NCBI GenBank assembly: GCA_964615765.1
Contig: CAZTQN010000011.1
Coordinates: forward strand, 1 to 64,000
Length of the DNA stretch: 64,000 nt
Direction of reading: 5' to 3'
Origin: CAZTQN01 sp964615765
GTDB taxonomy: Bacteria > Planctomycetota > Phycisphaerae > Phycisphaerales > UBA1924
A program made the translations under genes and the position numbers. Shown one piece after another: positions 50,759 to 59,066 of the stretch (position 1 is its first letter; each line of letters starts with the position of its first letter). The notes beneath the pieces were generated by a model that was not told the DNA's origin, ran no database searches, and saw only the letters and a list, made by a program, of their open reading frames with translations.

Positions 50759-52069
50759 GTGATTCACATGAAACCGAACCCGAGCCCACTCGAGCAGCAC
50801 CGTCGCAAAACGCGCGTGCAGTTCAGCGCGTCCGACGCGCTGCGCGCCGGCGGCGGCCTTCCCCGAGCCAAAAAATCCCTCAGCAAAGAAGACGAGGGTC
50901 TCCTCGCCTTCCTTCTGAGCCAGCAGAACCCGCAGGACTACATCGACTCGGTCGCCTTCCGTGAGAAGGACGCCGAGAAGACCATCTACGAAGAAGCCCC
51001 CGACATCCAGAAGCCGGACACCTCCTGGTACCACCCGGTGATGGACGACCTCTCCCCCGGCAAGCACCGGACGGTGAAGAGCACGCAGCAGGTCATCCTG
51101 ACGGGCGCCGAAGAGAAGGTCCTCTTCCACCAGTTCAACTACGCCCGCTTCCGCGTCGCCGAGCTCCAGAAGGAAATCTGGGCCAGCGAAAGCCGCAAGC
51201 CCACGCAGGAGCAGGCGGAGGAAATCCTCCGCTGGTACCGCCGCGCCGAGCAGATCCGCGAGCAGATCGCCGAGACCAACCTCGCGCTGGTCCTGGCGAT
51301 GGCCAAGCGGACGCGCATGAGCGAGGTGGACTTCGCCGACCTGGTCAGCGAAGGCAACATGGCCCTGCTCCGCGCCGTCGACAAGTTCGACGCCGGCCGC
51401 GGGTACAAGTTCTCGACCTACGCCTGCCGCGCCATCCTCAAGGCCTTCAGCCGCCAGGGGATGAAGCTCAGCAAGTACCGCCAGCGCTTCCCGACCGACT
51501 TCGACCCCAAGCTCGAGCGCTCCAACTACCTCGAGACCAAGCGGGCCGAGTTCGAGCGTGACGCCGCCGACGAGGTCAAGCGCATCGTCATCGAGAACCG
51601 CGCCGACCTCACCGACGTCGAGCGCACCGTGATCGAGCACCGTTTCGGCCTCGAATCCGGCGAGAACGAGAAGCCCATGACCCTCGAGCAGGTCGGGCAG
51701 ATCATCGGCGTCACCAAGGAGCGCGTCCGCCAGATCCAGAACAAGGCGATGGAGAAGATCCGCGTCGAACTCGAAGCCAAGTTCCTGGGCACGCGCGTCC
51801 TCGAGGAAACCGTCAACCCCGCCGTCCCGGGCCAGCCCGCTTCCCCCGGCCAGCCCGGCCAATCCGGCTCCGACGCCGCCCCCGGCTTCTCCGGCAACCT
51901 TCCCGCCGGCCTGACGGGCGCTCTCCCCGCCGGCACCATCGAGAGCGGTTACGCCGCCATGGGCTCCGGGCTCGGCACCACCATGGGCTCCGGCATCAGC
52001 ACCGGCTTGGGCTCCTCCGCCATGATCGGCGGCGTCCGCCCGCCCGACGGCCGCGTCGGCCTCGTCTAA
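50759..52069 (+). CDS. Divergent sigma-70 family RNA polymerase sigma factor
   Basis: A 436-residue sigma factor. I chose GTG 50759 because AGGA (50746-50749) is 9 nt upstream; ATG 50768 is an alternative. Region 2 is clear (IAETNLALVLAMAKRTRMSE, DLVSEGNMALLRAVDKFD, GYKFSTYACRAILKAF). However, where primary sigmas read WWIRQAI, this one reads CRAILKA, and region 3 is very short. Region 4 is canonical: MTLEQVGQIIGVTKERVRQI. The last 100 residues are a Gly/Pro/Ser-rich tail. It is probably an alternative or lineage-specific sigma rather than standard RpoD. A strong terminator follows. Confidence 0.85.
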   Translation: MIHMKPNPSPLEQHRRKTRVQFSASDALRAGGGLPRAKKSLSKEDEGLLAFLLSQQNPQDYIDSVAFREKDAEKTIYEEAPDIQKPDTSWYHPVMDDLSPGKHRTVKSTQQVILTGAEEKVLFHQFNYARFRVAELQKEIWASESRKPTQEQAEEILRWYRRAEQIREQIAETNLALVLAMAKRTRMSEVDFADLVSEGNMALLRAVDKFDAGRGYKFSTYACRAILKAFSRQGMKLSKYRQRFPTDFDPKLERSNYLETKRAEFERDAADEVKRIVIENRADLTDVERTVIEHRFGLESGENEKPMTLEQVGQIIGVTKERVRQIQNKAMEKIRVELEAKFLGTRVLEETVNPAVPGQPASPGQPGQSGSDAAPGFSGNLPAGLTGALPAGTIESGYAAMGSGLGTTMGSGISTGLGSSAMIGGVRPPDGRVGLV

Positions 52070-52107
52070 AGCCTTCCTCCCCCTTCCTTCTCCAAGCACA
52101 CAATGAC

Positions 52108-52145
52108 AGCGGCCCGGTCGATCCGACCGGGCCGCTGCTGTTTTT
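52108..52145 (+). terminator. Intrinsic terminator of the sigma-factor gene
   Basis: A perfect 13-bp stem AGCGGCCCGGTCG/CGACCGGGCCGCT (52108-52120 with 52124-52136) with loop ATC, then GCTG and TTTTT at 52141-52145. It lies 39 nt past the stop codon. Confidence 0.9.
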
Positions 52146-52215
52146 GCCTCTGCTTTATCAAACCGCGGCGGGCCCGCCACATGCACGGGCCCGTCCGCCA
52201 ATCAGCCGATCCCGA

Positions 52216-53166
52216 TCACGGGGTGGCCGGCTTCTCCGACGGCTTCTCGGCGGGCTTGTCCGCCGCCGGCTTCTCCGCCGGGGCATCGCCCGCCGGCTTG
52301 GCCGCCTTCTTGTCCGCCAGTTCCTTCACTTCCGCCGGCAGCGCGAACGTGCTCGCGTCCATCGTCTCGGGGAACTCGATCGTCTCCACCGTCACCACGT
52401 TGTCGACGCCCATCGCCGACTGCTTGGTCACCGTCGGCACCAGGATCGGGCCGAACTTCTTGTAGCTCTCGAACAGATACGTCGACGAGATCTCGCCCAT
52501 CGGCGTCACCATCGCCTCGATCCGCTTGATCAGCCGCCCCGAGTCGGCGTCGTAGAAGTGCTGCACCGGCTTGCGCTTCGGGTCGGCCTTGTCGGTCAGT
52601 TCGACGCGCCACGCCTCCAGGCCGTTGACCGTCTCCTTGCCCTTGGTCGTCGCGTTGTACAGCTTCTCAACGTTGAGCTCGCTGAACATGTCCGACGCGC
52701 GCAGGAACGATTCCTTCTCCGGCCCTTCCATGATCGACGGGCCCTGCATGCCCGAGTTGGTCCACGCCGTCGTCCCGTCGTACCCCTGCTCGATCTTGCC
52801 CAGGCCCTCGATCTCCATCGTGGTCCGGTTGAGATTCGGGGCGGCGGACACGGAGCGCACCGTGCCCGAGAGGTTCTGCGCCGGGATCGACAGCCGCGCC
52901 GTGATCACGCGGTTTTTCACCCCCGCGATCGCCTCGCGCCCGCCGCTCGCCTGGATCGCCTTCTCGATCAGGCTCTGGGCCGAGGGCATGTCCGCCGCGG
53001 GGGCGGCGGGCGCCGGGGCGGTCTTGCCCGCGTCCGGCGCAGCGGCCGGGGCCGCCTGCGCAAACGTCAGCCCCGCCGTCGCCAGCACCACCGCCGCCGA
53101 CAGCGCCCCGGCGCGAGCTTTGTGGAGAGCGACCCCGGACGCGCGAAAAGCCATGCAAAAGGCCAT
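52216..53166 (-). CDS. Exported LolA-like/outer-membrane lipoprotein-sorting family protein
   Basis: A 316-residue exported protein. ATG 53166 has AGGAG 9 nt upstream; a signal peptide (GALSAAVVLATAGLTFAQA) follows. After an Ala/Pro linker comes a domain with the order AIQASGGREAIAGVKN, GYDGTTAWTN, LEAWRVELTDK, HFYDADSGRLIKRI and STYLFESYKKFGPILVP. This resembles LolA/DUF4292-like beta folds that bind lipid or act in envelope lipoprotein sorting. It ends with a Lys/Pro/Glu-rich repetitive tail. The specific function is uncertain. Confidence 0.7.
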   Translation of the reverse strand: MAFCMAFRASGVALHKARAGALSAAVVLATAGLTFAQAAPAAAPDAGKTAPAPAAPAADMPSAQSLIEKAIQASGGREAIAGVKNRVITARLSIPAQNLSGTVRSVSAAPNLNRTTMEIEGLGKIEQGYDGTTAWTNSGMQGPSIMEGPEKESFLRASDMFSELNVEKLYNATTKGKETVNGLEAWRVELTDKADPKRKPVQHFYDADSGRLIKRIEAMVTPMGEISSTYLFESYKKFGPILVPTVTKQSAMGVDNVVTVETIEFPETMDASTFALPAEVKELADKKAAKPAGDAPAEKPAADKPAEKPSEKPATP

Positions 53167-53274
53167 GAACTGCGACTCCTGTGTGGGGCGGCCCAGCCTC
53201 GCCGGCCGCGCCCGTGGTGTGTTCCAGCCGGCCCCGGCCGTGTGCCGCGCCGCCGGATCGTGATTGCCGTCAGG

Positions 53275-54675
53275 TTAGTACCGGTTCGAACCCCCGCGGA
53301 TCCACCCCACCGCCGCCTCCATCACCGGGTCCCGCCCCGCTAGCAGCGCCCGCCGCTCAAGGGGAACCACCTCATCCGGCAAAACCCCCGCACCTTCCAG
53401 CGTCCGACCAGATACCGAAACATAGTTCGCCACCGCGAACTGCAGCGCATCGCCCGACGGCAGGCGGATGATCTGGCTCGGCAAGGCCGCCCCGCCCGTC
53501 GCCAACCCAAAGACGCGCGCCTTCCCCAGATCCTGCAATCCCCCCGCAAGAATTTCACTCGTCGAGAGCGACGCCTCGTCCACCAGGATCGCCACCTTCT
53601 TCTCCCACCGCGGCGTCCGCGGGTTGAGCACGAAGTTCAGCGTCCCTTCCCGCGTCGTCATCACCCCCAGCTTCAAGTTCGGCTCGTCCACGAAATACCC
53701 CCCCATCCCGATCGCCATGATCCCCAAGCCGCCCGGGTTCCCGCGCAGGTCGATGATCAGCCCGTCACACCCCTGCAGCTCCTTCATCGCCGCGGCGAAC
53801 GCCGGCATCACCCGCGGCACATCCAGAAACACGCTCAGCCGCACGTACCCGATGTTCGATTCCAGCCGCTTCGATTCAAACTCCACCCGCATCGCCGGCA
53901 GATTCCCGAACGACGCCAGATTCCCCGGCGCCTCCGCCCGCTTGATCTTCAGCTTCACCACGCGGTCCTGCCCGTTAAGCAGTTCCACGTCCGCCTCCGA
54001 ACCCACCGGCCCAGCCAGCGCCCCCTCCACCGCGCGGGCCGCCAGCGCCAGCCCGAGCGCCGGCGATCCAAACGACTGGGCCGCCTGGTTCAGATCCCCA
54101 TCAAACCGCCGCCCGTCGACGGCCCGCACGACCCACCCCGCGCGCACGCCGGCCTGATACGCCGGCGAACCCTCGCGCACCTGCGTCACCAGCGCCCGCC
54201 CATCGACCAGCCGGGCCGTGATCCCCGTCCAGCCCCCGTCGCGATCCGTGCCGCTGTCGGCGCCGCTGTTTGCGTCCGACCCGGCCCGCCGATCGTCCAG
54301 CCGGTCGTACGTGTCCGACGGGATCAGCCCGAAGTGCGTCTGCTTCAGCCGCCCGAGCAGTTCATCGATCACCCCGCGGGCCTCGTTCACCGTCGTCGCC
54401 GCCTGCACGCGCGGGCGCAGTTCCTCGCGGGCCGCGGCCCAGTCGGCCCCGTTCAGGCTCGGATCCCAGTGCCGATCGCGGATCGTCTCCCACACCTTGT
54501 CGAACGACTCAAGCTGCAACTGCCGCTGCGTCTCGGTCATCGGCGCGGGCGCCACCGCGGCGGGCGTCTCACGCCCCGCCCCGCCGTCCGAGCGACACCC
54601 GCCCAGCCCCAGCATCAGCACCGACGCACCCGCCACCACCCGGCCGACCGTCCACGCCGCGGATCGCTTCATCAT
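53275..54675 (-). CDS. S41-family peptidase lipoprotein with PDZ domain
   Basis: A 466-residue tail-specific/tricorn-type protease. A lipoprotein signal ends in LGLGGC. Helical N-terminal region, then a PDZ-like segment (VREGSPAYQAGVRAGWVVRAV) and the protease core (YVRLSVFLD, GLIIDLRGNPGG and VDEASLSTSEILAGGLQD containing the nucleophile Ser). The position where CtpA proteins carry the catalytic Lys reads FGLATGGAALPSQ, without Lys, as in the tricorn/IRBP branch. It is predicted to act on envelope proteins. It starts 9 nt after the Hsp70 gene on the same strand. Confidence 0.85.
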   Translation of the reverse strand: MMKRSAAWTVGRVVAGASVLMLGLGGCRSDGGAGRETPAAVAPAPMTETQRQLQLESFDKVWETIRDRHWDPSLNGADWAAAREELRPRVQAATTVNEARGVIDELLGRLKQTHFGLIPSDTYDRLDDRRAGSDANSGADSGTDRDGGWTGITARLVDGRALVTQVREGSPAYQAGVRAGWVVRAVDGRRFDGDLNQAAQSFGSPALGLALAARAVEGALAGPVGSEADVELLNGQDRVVKLKIKRAEAPGNLASFGNLPAMRVEFESKRLESNIGYVRLSVFLDVPRVMPAFAAAMKELQGCDGLIIDLRGNPGGLGIMAIGMGGYFVDEPNLKLGVMTTREGTLNFVLNPRTPRWEKKVAILVDEASLSTSEILAGGLQDLGKARVFGLATGGAALPSQIIRLPSGDALQFAVANYVSVSGRTLEGAGVLPDEVVPLERRALLAGRDPVMEAAVGWIRGGSNRY

Positions 54676-54684
54676 GCGGGAACG

Positions 54685-56820
54685 CTACGCCCCCGCCTCC
54701 TCCTGCAGCGACCGCGTGATCGCCACCTCGTGCAGCCGAATGCTCGCCCGATCCAGCTCTTCCTTGGCCCGCTGAAACTCGTCCGGGTTGACCGACCGAT
54801 GGTCGGCCCGGGCCCGGTCGATGACCGAGCGCAGCGCCGCGATCCGCGTCTTCAGCCCCGCCGCGTATTCCGCGTCCAGCGCCGACTCGTGCCGCGACAG
54901 TTGCCGCTCGATCATCCCGAGGTCGAACGCCGTGTGACTGATCAGATCGACGACGCGGTGCCGCGTCATGTCCTCGCGCGCGTGCGTCACGCTCTCGCGC
55001 TCGATCCGCTCCACCTCATCGCGGCTGAGCCCGTGGTTGGGCACCACCTGCGCCGACAGCGCCTTGCCCGAGCGCAGCTCCACCGCGCGCACGCTCAGCA
55101 CCCCGGACGCATCGACGATGAACTCCACCTTCAACTTCGGAATCCCCGCCGGCATCGCCGGGATGCCCTTGAGCTCGAACTTCCCGAGCAGGCGACAGTC
55201 CGCCGCCATCTCGCGCTCGCCCTGCAGCACGTTGATCTTGATTCCCGTCTGGTTGTCCACGCTGGTCGAGAACATCTCGCTCGCCCGCGCCGGCACGCTG
55301 GCGTTGCGCATGATCAACTTCGCCATCGCCCCGCCGACCGTCTCGATCCCCAATGACAGCGGCACCACGTCGATCAAGAGCCCCGGGGCCGCGCCCCCAC
55401 GACCGCTCGCCCCCGCGCCGCTCCCGCTACCAGCCCCCGCGCTCATCAACACCGACGCCTGCACCGCCGCCCCGAGCGCCACGACCTGATCCGGATCCAG
55501 CGCGGTATACGGCTCGAGCCCGAAGAGTTCGCCCACGCGCTCCCGCACCAGCGGCACGCGCGTCGCCCCGCCGACGAGAATCACCGCGTCGATCGGCACG
55601 CCGTCCAGCGCCCGCCGCGCGTCGCTCATCGCCCGGCGGCACGATTCCAACGTCCGCAGCACCAGCGGCTCGATCAGCTCTTCAAACTTCGCGCGTGTTA
55701 GCCGCGCCCGCGCCGTCCCGGCGGACGCCGCGCCAACCCCGCCATCCACCACCATCTCGGCGCTGTCCGCGCTGGAGAGTTCGATCTTCACCTTCTCCGC
55801 CGCGGCTCGCACACGCGCGAGCGTCGTCGGGTCAAGCGTCGCCGGTTCAAGCGTTGCCGGTTCAAGCCCCGCCGCCCCCCCGCCGCCCGTCTCCTGCAAA
55901 AACCACTGCACCACCGCAGCGTCCATGTCATCGCCGCCCAAGCGCGTATCGCCCGAGGTCGACAGCACCTGGAAGAAGTCCGCGACCGTCAGTCCGCCGG
56001 CGCGCTCGCCGCCCGCGCCCGCGCTCCCTCCCGGCGCATCGGGATTCGGCGTGATGCGCAGCACCGAGACGTCGAACGTCCCGCCACCCAGGTCATACAC
56101 AACTACCAGCCGCTCGCGCAGCGTCGCAGCGCCCGCCTTCCCGCCGCCCCCCCCACCAATCCCCGTAACCGCGGCTTCGCGCAGCCCGAGCCCGTACGCG
56201 AGCGCCGCCGCCGTCGGCTCCGCGACGATGCGGACCGCCTCAAGCCCCGCCAGCCGCGCCGCGTCGCGCGTCGCCTGCCGCTGCGCGTCGTCGAAGTACG
56301 CCGGCACCGTGATCACCGCGCGCCGCACGGGCACGCCGAGGGCCCGCTCGCCGATGCGCTTCAGTTCGCTCAAGATCGCCGCCGACACTTCTTGCGGCGA
56401 GATCACCTTCTCTCCACCCGCCGCCACCGGCACCGCGACCCGCGCCGTCGCATTGGGTCCCTCCACCACCGCAAACGGCAGCACGGGCAGGTCCTTCGCC
56501 GCGTCCTTCAGCGAACGCCCCATCAGCCGCTTGACACTGAACACCGTCGAACGCGGGAACTCCGCCGCCCGCGCCTTGGCCTCCGCGCCGACCGACTCCA
56601 CCGCCCCGCGCGCGTCATACCGCACGACCGACGGCACCATCACCCCGCCATCCTCCCGCGCTAAACACCGCGGCCCCACCGCCGACAGCGCCCCGCCCGA
56701 CCACCCGCACACCGCGATCAGCGAGTTGGTCGTGCCCAGGTCGATCCCGACGATCGGCTCCACGCCTCCCGCCCCGCTTTCCACAGGCGCACGCACAGAT
56801 GTCTGGGCCGAAGGACTCAT
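54685..56820 (-). CDS. Hsp70-family chaperone (DnaK/HscA-like)
   Basis: A 711-residue chaperone. I chose ATG 56820; upstream codons have no homology. ATPase motifs: VGIDLGTTNSLIAV, VKRLMGRSLKD, VVYDLGGGTFDVSVL, and AVILVGGATRVPLVRE. The substrate-binding domain begins after VVPLSLGIETVGG and includes GERE and VDASGVLSVRA segments. Ala/Gly-rich loops expand the ATPase domain (near 240-255 and 285-330). It lacks a C-terminal EEVD-like tail and has no adjacent DnaJ or Isc genes, so it is a secondary Hsp70 rather than the main DnaK; an HscA role is not supported by context. Confidence 0.9.
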   Translation of the reverse strand: MSPSAQTSVRAPVESGAGGVEPIVGIDLGTTNSLIAVCGWSGGALSAVGPRCLAREDGGVMVPSVVRYDARGAVESVGAEAKARAAEFPRSTVFSVKRLMGRSLKDAAKDLPVLPFAVVEGPNATARVAVPVAAGGEKVISPQEVSAAILSELKRIGERALGVPVRRAVITVPAYFDDAQRQATRDAARLAGLEAVRIVAEPTAAALAYGLGLREAAVTGIGGGGGGKAGAATLRERLVVVYDLGGGTFDVSVLRITPNPDAPGGSAGAGGERAGGLTVADFFQVLSTSGDTRLGGDDMDAAVVQWFLQETGGGGAAGLEPATLEPATLDPTTLARVRAAAEKVKIELSSADSAEMVVDGGVGAASAGTARARLTRAKFEELIEPLVLRTLESCRRAMSDARRALDGVPIDAVILVGGATRVPLVRERVGELFGLEPYTALDPDQVVALGAAVQASVLMSAGAGSGSGAGASGRGGAAPGLLIDVVPLSLGIETVGGAMAKLIMRNASVPARASEMFSTSVDNQTGIKINVLQGEREMAADCRLLGKFELKGIPAMPAGIPKLKVEFIVDASGVLSVRAVELRSGKALSAQVVPNHGLSRDEVERIERESVTHAREDMTRHRVVDLISHTAFDLGMIERQLSRHESALDAEYAAGLKTRIAALRSVIDRARADHRSVNPDEFQRAKEELDRASIRLHEVAITRSLQEEAGA

Positions 56821-56882
56821 CAATCCAGCGTAGCGCAAGCAGCCGCCCACGCGGCCTCACCACGCGCCCGGGTTCTTCCCGC

Positions 56883-57710
56883 TTACTTCGTCTGGTTCGA
56901 CGACGTCTGGCTCGACGAAGTCTGACCCGACGACGTCTGCCCCGCCGGCGCTGCCCCCGGATTCCCCGCCCCGGGGATCAGCAGCCGCTGATCGATCGAG
57001 ATCAGTTCGATCTCGTAGATCACGCCCGTATCCGGCGGCACCAGCACGTTCCCCTCGCGATCCTTCAGCCCGACAAACCCGAACGCCTGCCCCGCCGGGA
57101 TCCGCAGCCGCCGCACGCCCCCCGCCTGCATCCCCACCAGCCCGTCGCGCATCCCCGGACGCAGGTCGCGCAAACTCGCCTTCAGCGGCGAGCCGTCGTG
57201 CCCCGGGAACGCGCCCTGCGGCTCACGCTTGACGCGAGAATCGTCGAACGGCGCCTTCGACCCCTCCGCCCACCCGCGCACGTGCATCGTCACGTTCGCC
57301 CCGGGCAAGCACGGCTGGCCCTCCCCAAGCTTCAAATCCTCCACCACCACCCCCGTGCCCGAACGCACCGTCCGCACCACCGCCCGCGCATCCAGCGGCA
57401 CTTCCGCCGCACCGCCCGCACCCGCCGTAAACCCACCATCAGCCTTCAGCAACTCCGGCGTCTCCACCCGGGCCGCGGGCCGATCCTGCGATGGCGTCAC
57501 CGTCACCGCGGCCGCCTGACCAGACCCCGACGCCGCCCCCGCGCTCGCACCGCCCGCCGCAGCCTGCGTCGTGTTCTGCACCGCGCCCGCCCCGCCGTGC
57601 GCAGCCGGCTCGGCCGGCGCCGCCGCTTGCTCCGACCGCGACGCGCACGCGCCCGCGACCAGCAGCACCCCGGCCATCCCCATCACCGCCGCCAGTTCGC
57701 TCCGCCGCAT
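56883..57710 (-). CDS. FKBP-type peptidyl-prolyl isomerase lipoprotein
   Basis: A 275-residue exported foldase. ATG 57710 has AAAGGG 6 nt upstream and yields a lipoprotein signal ending LLVAGAC. An Ala/Gly-rich linker of about 75 residues leads to an FKBP domain (VTMHVRGWAEGSKAPFDDSR, ASLRDLRPGMRDGLVGMQAG and RRLRIPAGQAFGF, VIYEIELISI), with family aromatic and Asp residues mostly kept. The C-terminal tail GQTSSGQTSSSQTSSNQTK is encoded by 15-bp tandem repeats. The next gene upstream, pdxA, is divergent and also contains a 15-bp tandem repeat. Confidence 0.85.
   Translation of the reverse strand: MRRSELAAVMGMAGVLLVAGACASRSEQAAAPAEPAAHGGAGAVQNTTQAAAGGASAGAASGSGQAAAVTVTPSQDRPAARVETPELLKADGGFTAGAGGAAEVPLDARAVVRTVRSGTGVVVEDLKLGEGQPCLPGANVTMHVRGWAEGSKAPFDDSRVKREPQGAFPGHDGSPLKASLRDLRPGMRDGLVGMQAGGVRRLRIPAGQAFGFVGLKDREGNVLVPPDTGVIYEIELISIDQRLLIPGAGNPGAAPAGQTSSGQTSSSQTSSNQTK
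56890..56943. repeat. 15-bp tandem repeat encoding the FKBP tail
   Basis: Three units of 15 nt beginning GTCTG (56890-56904, 56905-56919, 56920-56934) and a partial fourth. Each unit adds five residues (QTSSx) without changing the frame. Confidence 0.85.
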
Positions 57711-57797
57711 GCGCGCCCTTTCTTCCAGCCGTCCAGTCTGCGATCCCGCCATCGTCCGTCCGCCCCACATCCCCGGGGCACGGTATTACCATGCACC

Positions 57798-58907
57798 ATG
57801 CCCATCGGCGGCACCTTCCACGCAATCCATCGGCCGCGTATCGCCGTTTCCATGGGCGACCCGCTCGGCATCGGCCCGGAAATCACCGTCAAGGCCCTCT
57901 GCGACCCCGACGCCGCCGCCCTCGCCGATTATCGGGTCTTCGGCTGCGCCCGCACCCTCCATTACGCCGCCGCGCTCGCCGGCCTCGAAGACGCCTGGTC
58001 CCGCGCCGCCGTCCCCGTCATCGACGACCTCCCCGACCAGCCGCCGTTCATCCCCGACGCGTCCACGCCCCCCGGCCCCACCGCCCGCGGCGGGTCCGCC
58101 TCCCTCCGCTGGATCGACCAGGCCATCGCCGCCACCCAGCGCCCGCCTACCGACACCAACTTCGCCGACCCAAACTTCGCCGACCCAAACTTCGCCGACC
58201 CAAACTTCGCCGACGCCATCGTCACCGCGCCCATCAGCAAAACCAGTTGGCACCTCGCCGGCGAAACCCGCTTCCCCGGGCACACCGAACTGCTCGCCGT
58301 CCGTCTCGGTCGCCGCCCCGACGACGTCGGGATGCTCTTCGTCGCGCCGGGCCTGAACGTGATGCTCGCGAGCATCCACGTCCCGCTCACGCGCGTCCGC
58401 GCCGTCCTCTCCGTCGACTCCATCACCCGCGCCATCACCCTCGCCGATCAGGCCATGCGCGAACTCGGCGTGCCGCGACCGCGACTCGCCGTCGCCGGCC
58501 TCAATCCCCACGCCGGCGAAGGCGGCATCCTCGGCGCCGACGAGCAGGAACTCATCGACCCCGCCATTGCCCGCGCCCGCGCCGCCGGCATCAACGCAGC
58601 CGGCCCCTTCCCCGGCGACACCATCTTCAACGCCGCCGCCGCGCCCCCGATCGGCAAAGGTCAGTTCGACTGCGTCATCGCGATGTACCACGACCAGGGC
58701 CTGATCCCCGTCAAACTCCTGCACCCCCACGCCGCCGTCAACATGACCGTCGGCCTCCCCATCGTCCGCACCAGCCCCGCCCACGGCACGGCGTTCGACA
58801 TCGCCTGGAACCGAACCGGCCACCCCGCCGCCGACCACCGCTCGATGCTCAGCGCCATTCAGGTCGCCGTGCGGGCGGTCAACGCCCGCCGCACCGCCCG
58901 CGCCTGA
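57798..58907 (+). CDS. pdxA: 4-hydroxythreonine-4-phosphate dehydrogenase with a 5-residue tandem repeat
   Basis: A 369-residue enzyme of pyridoxal phosphate synthesis. ATG 57798 precedes IAVSMGDPLGIGPEI; metal-binding His residues are visible in FPGHTELL, GLNPHAGEGG and YHDQGLIPVKLL; late motifs such as RTSPAHGTAFD are intact. Residues 121-140 are four copies of NFADP/NFADA, encoded by a 15-bp tandem repeat just before the conserved DAIVTAPISK motif. The enzyme is probably functional because the repeat extends a loop. GGTATTACC 8-14 nt before the ATG could be a -10 box giving a very short leader. It is divergent from the FKBP gene. Confidence 0.9.
   Translation: MPIGGTFHAIHRPRIAVSMGDPLGIGPEITVKALCDPDAAALADYRVFGCARTLHYAAALAGLEDAWSRAAVPVIDDLPDQPPFIPDASTPPGPTARGGSASLRWIDQAIAATQRPPTDTNFADPNFADPNFADPNFADAIVTAPISKTSWHLAGETRFPGHTELLAVRLGRRPDDVGMLFVAPGLNVMLASIHVPLTRVRAVLSVDSITRAITLADQAMRELGVPRPRLAVAGLNPHAGEGGILGADEQELIDPAIARARAAGINAAGPFPGDTIFNAAAAPPIGKGQFDCVIAMYHDQGLIPVKLLHPHAAVNMTVGLPIVRTSPAHGTAFDIAWNRTGHPAADHRSMLSAIQVAVRAVNARRTARA
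58158..58217. repeat. 15-bp tandem repeat within pdxA
   Basis: The unit AACTTCGCCGACCCA is repeated exactly three times (58158-58202), then a fourth with GCC replacing CCA. It is in frame and codon-aligned, so copy-number changes would alter loop length but not the frame. Confidence 0.9.
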
Positions 58908-59066
58908 AGCACGCGCACACCCGGCGCGCGCACGCCGCACTCCTCAAAAAAATCACACAAACGCCCGCCGCCCCACCGCGGCTGGCCCTCCGCCGCGCGG
59001 TCTCCGCCGCCAACCACCCCCGCGCGCACACACTCGCGCCGCCCCGCCCCCGGGTAGAGGCACCCC

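Noticed and set aside
50533..50964. A 143-codon frame after an AAAGGAGG sequence upstream of the sigma gene
   Set aside because: It overlaps the sigma gene in another frame, is Arg/Ser/Thr-rich without motifs, and its start does not fit the spacing of the AAAGGAGG.
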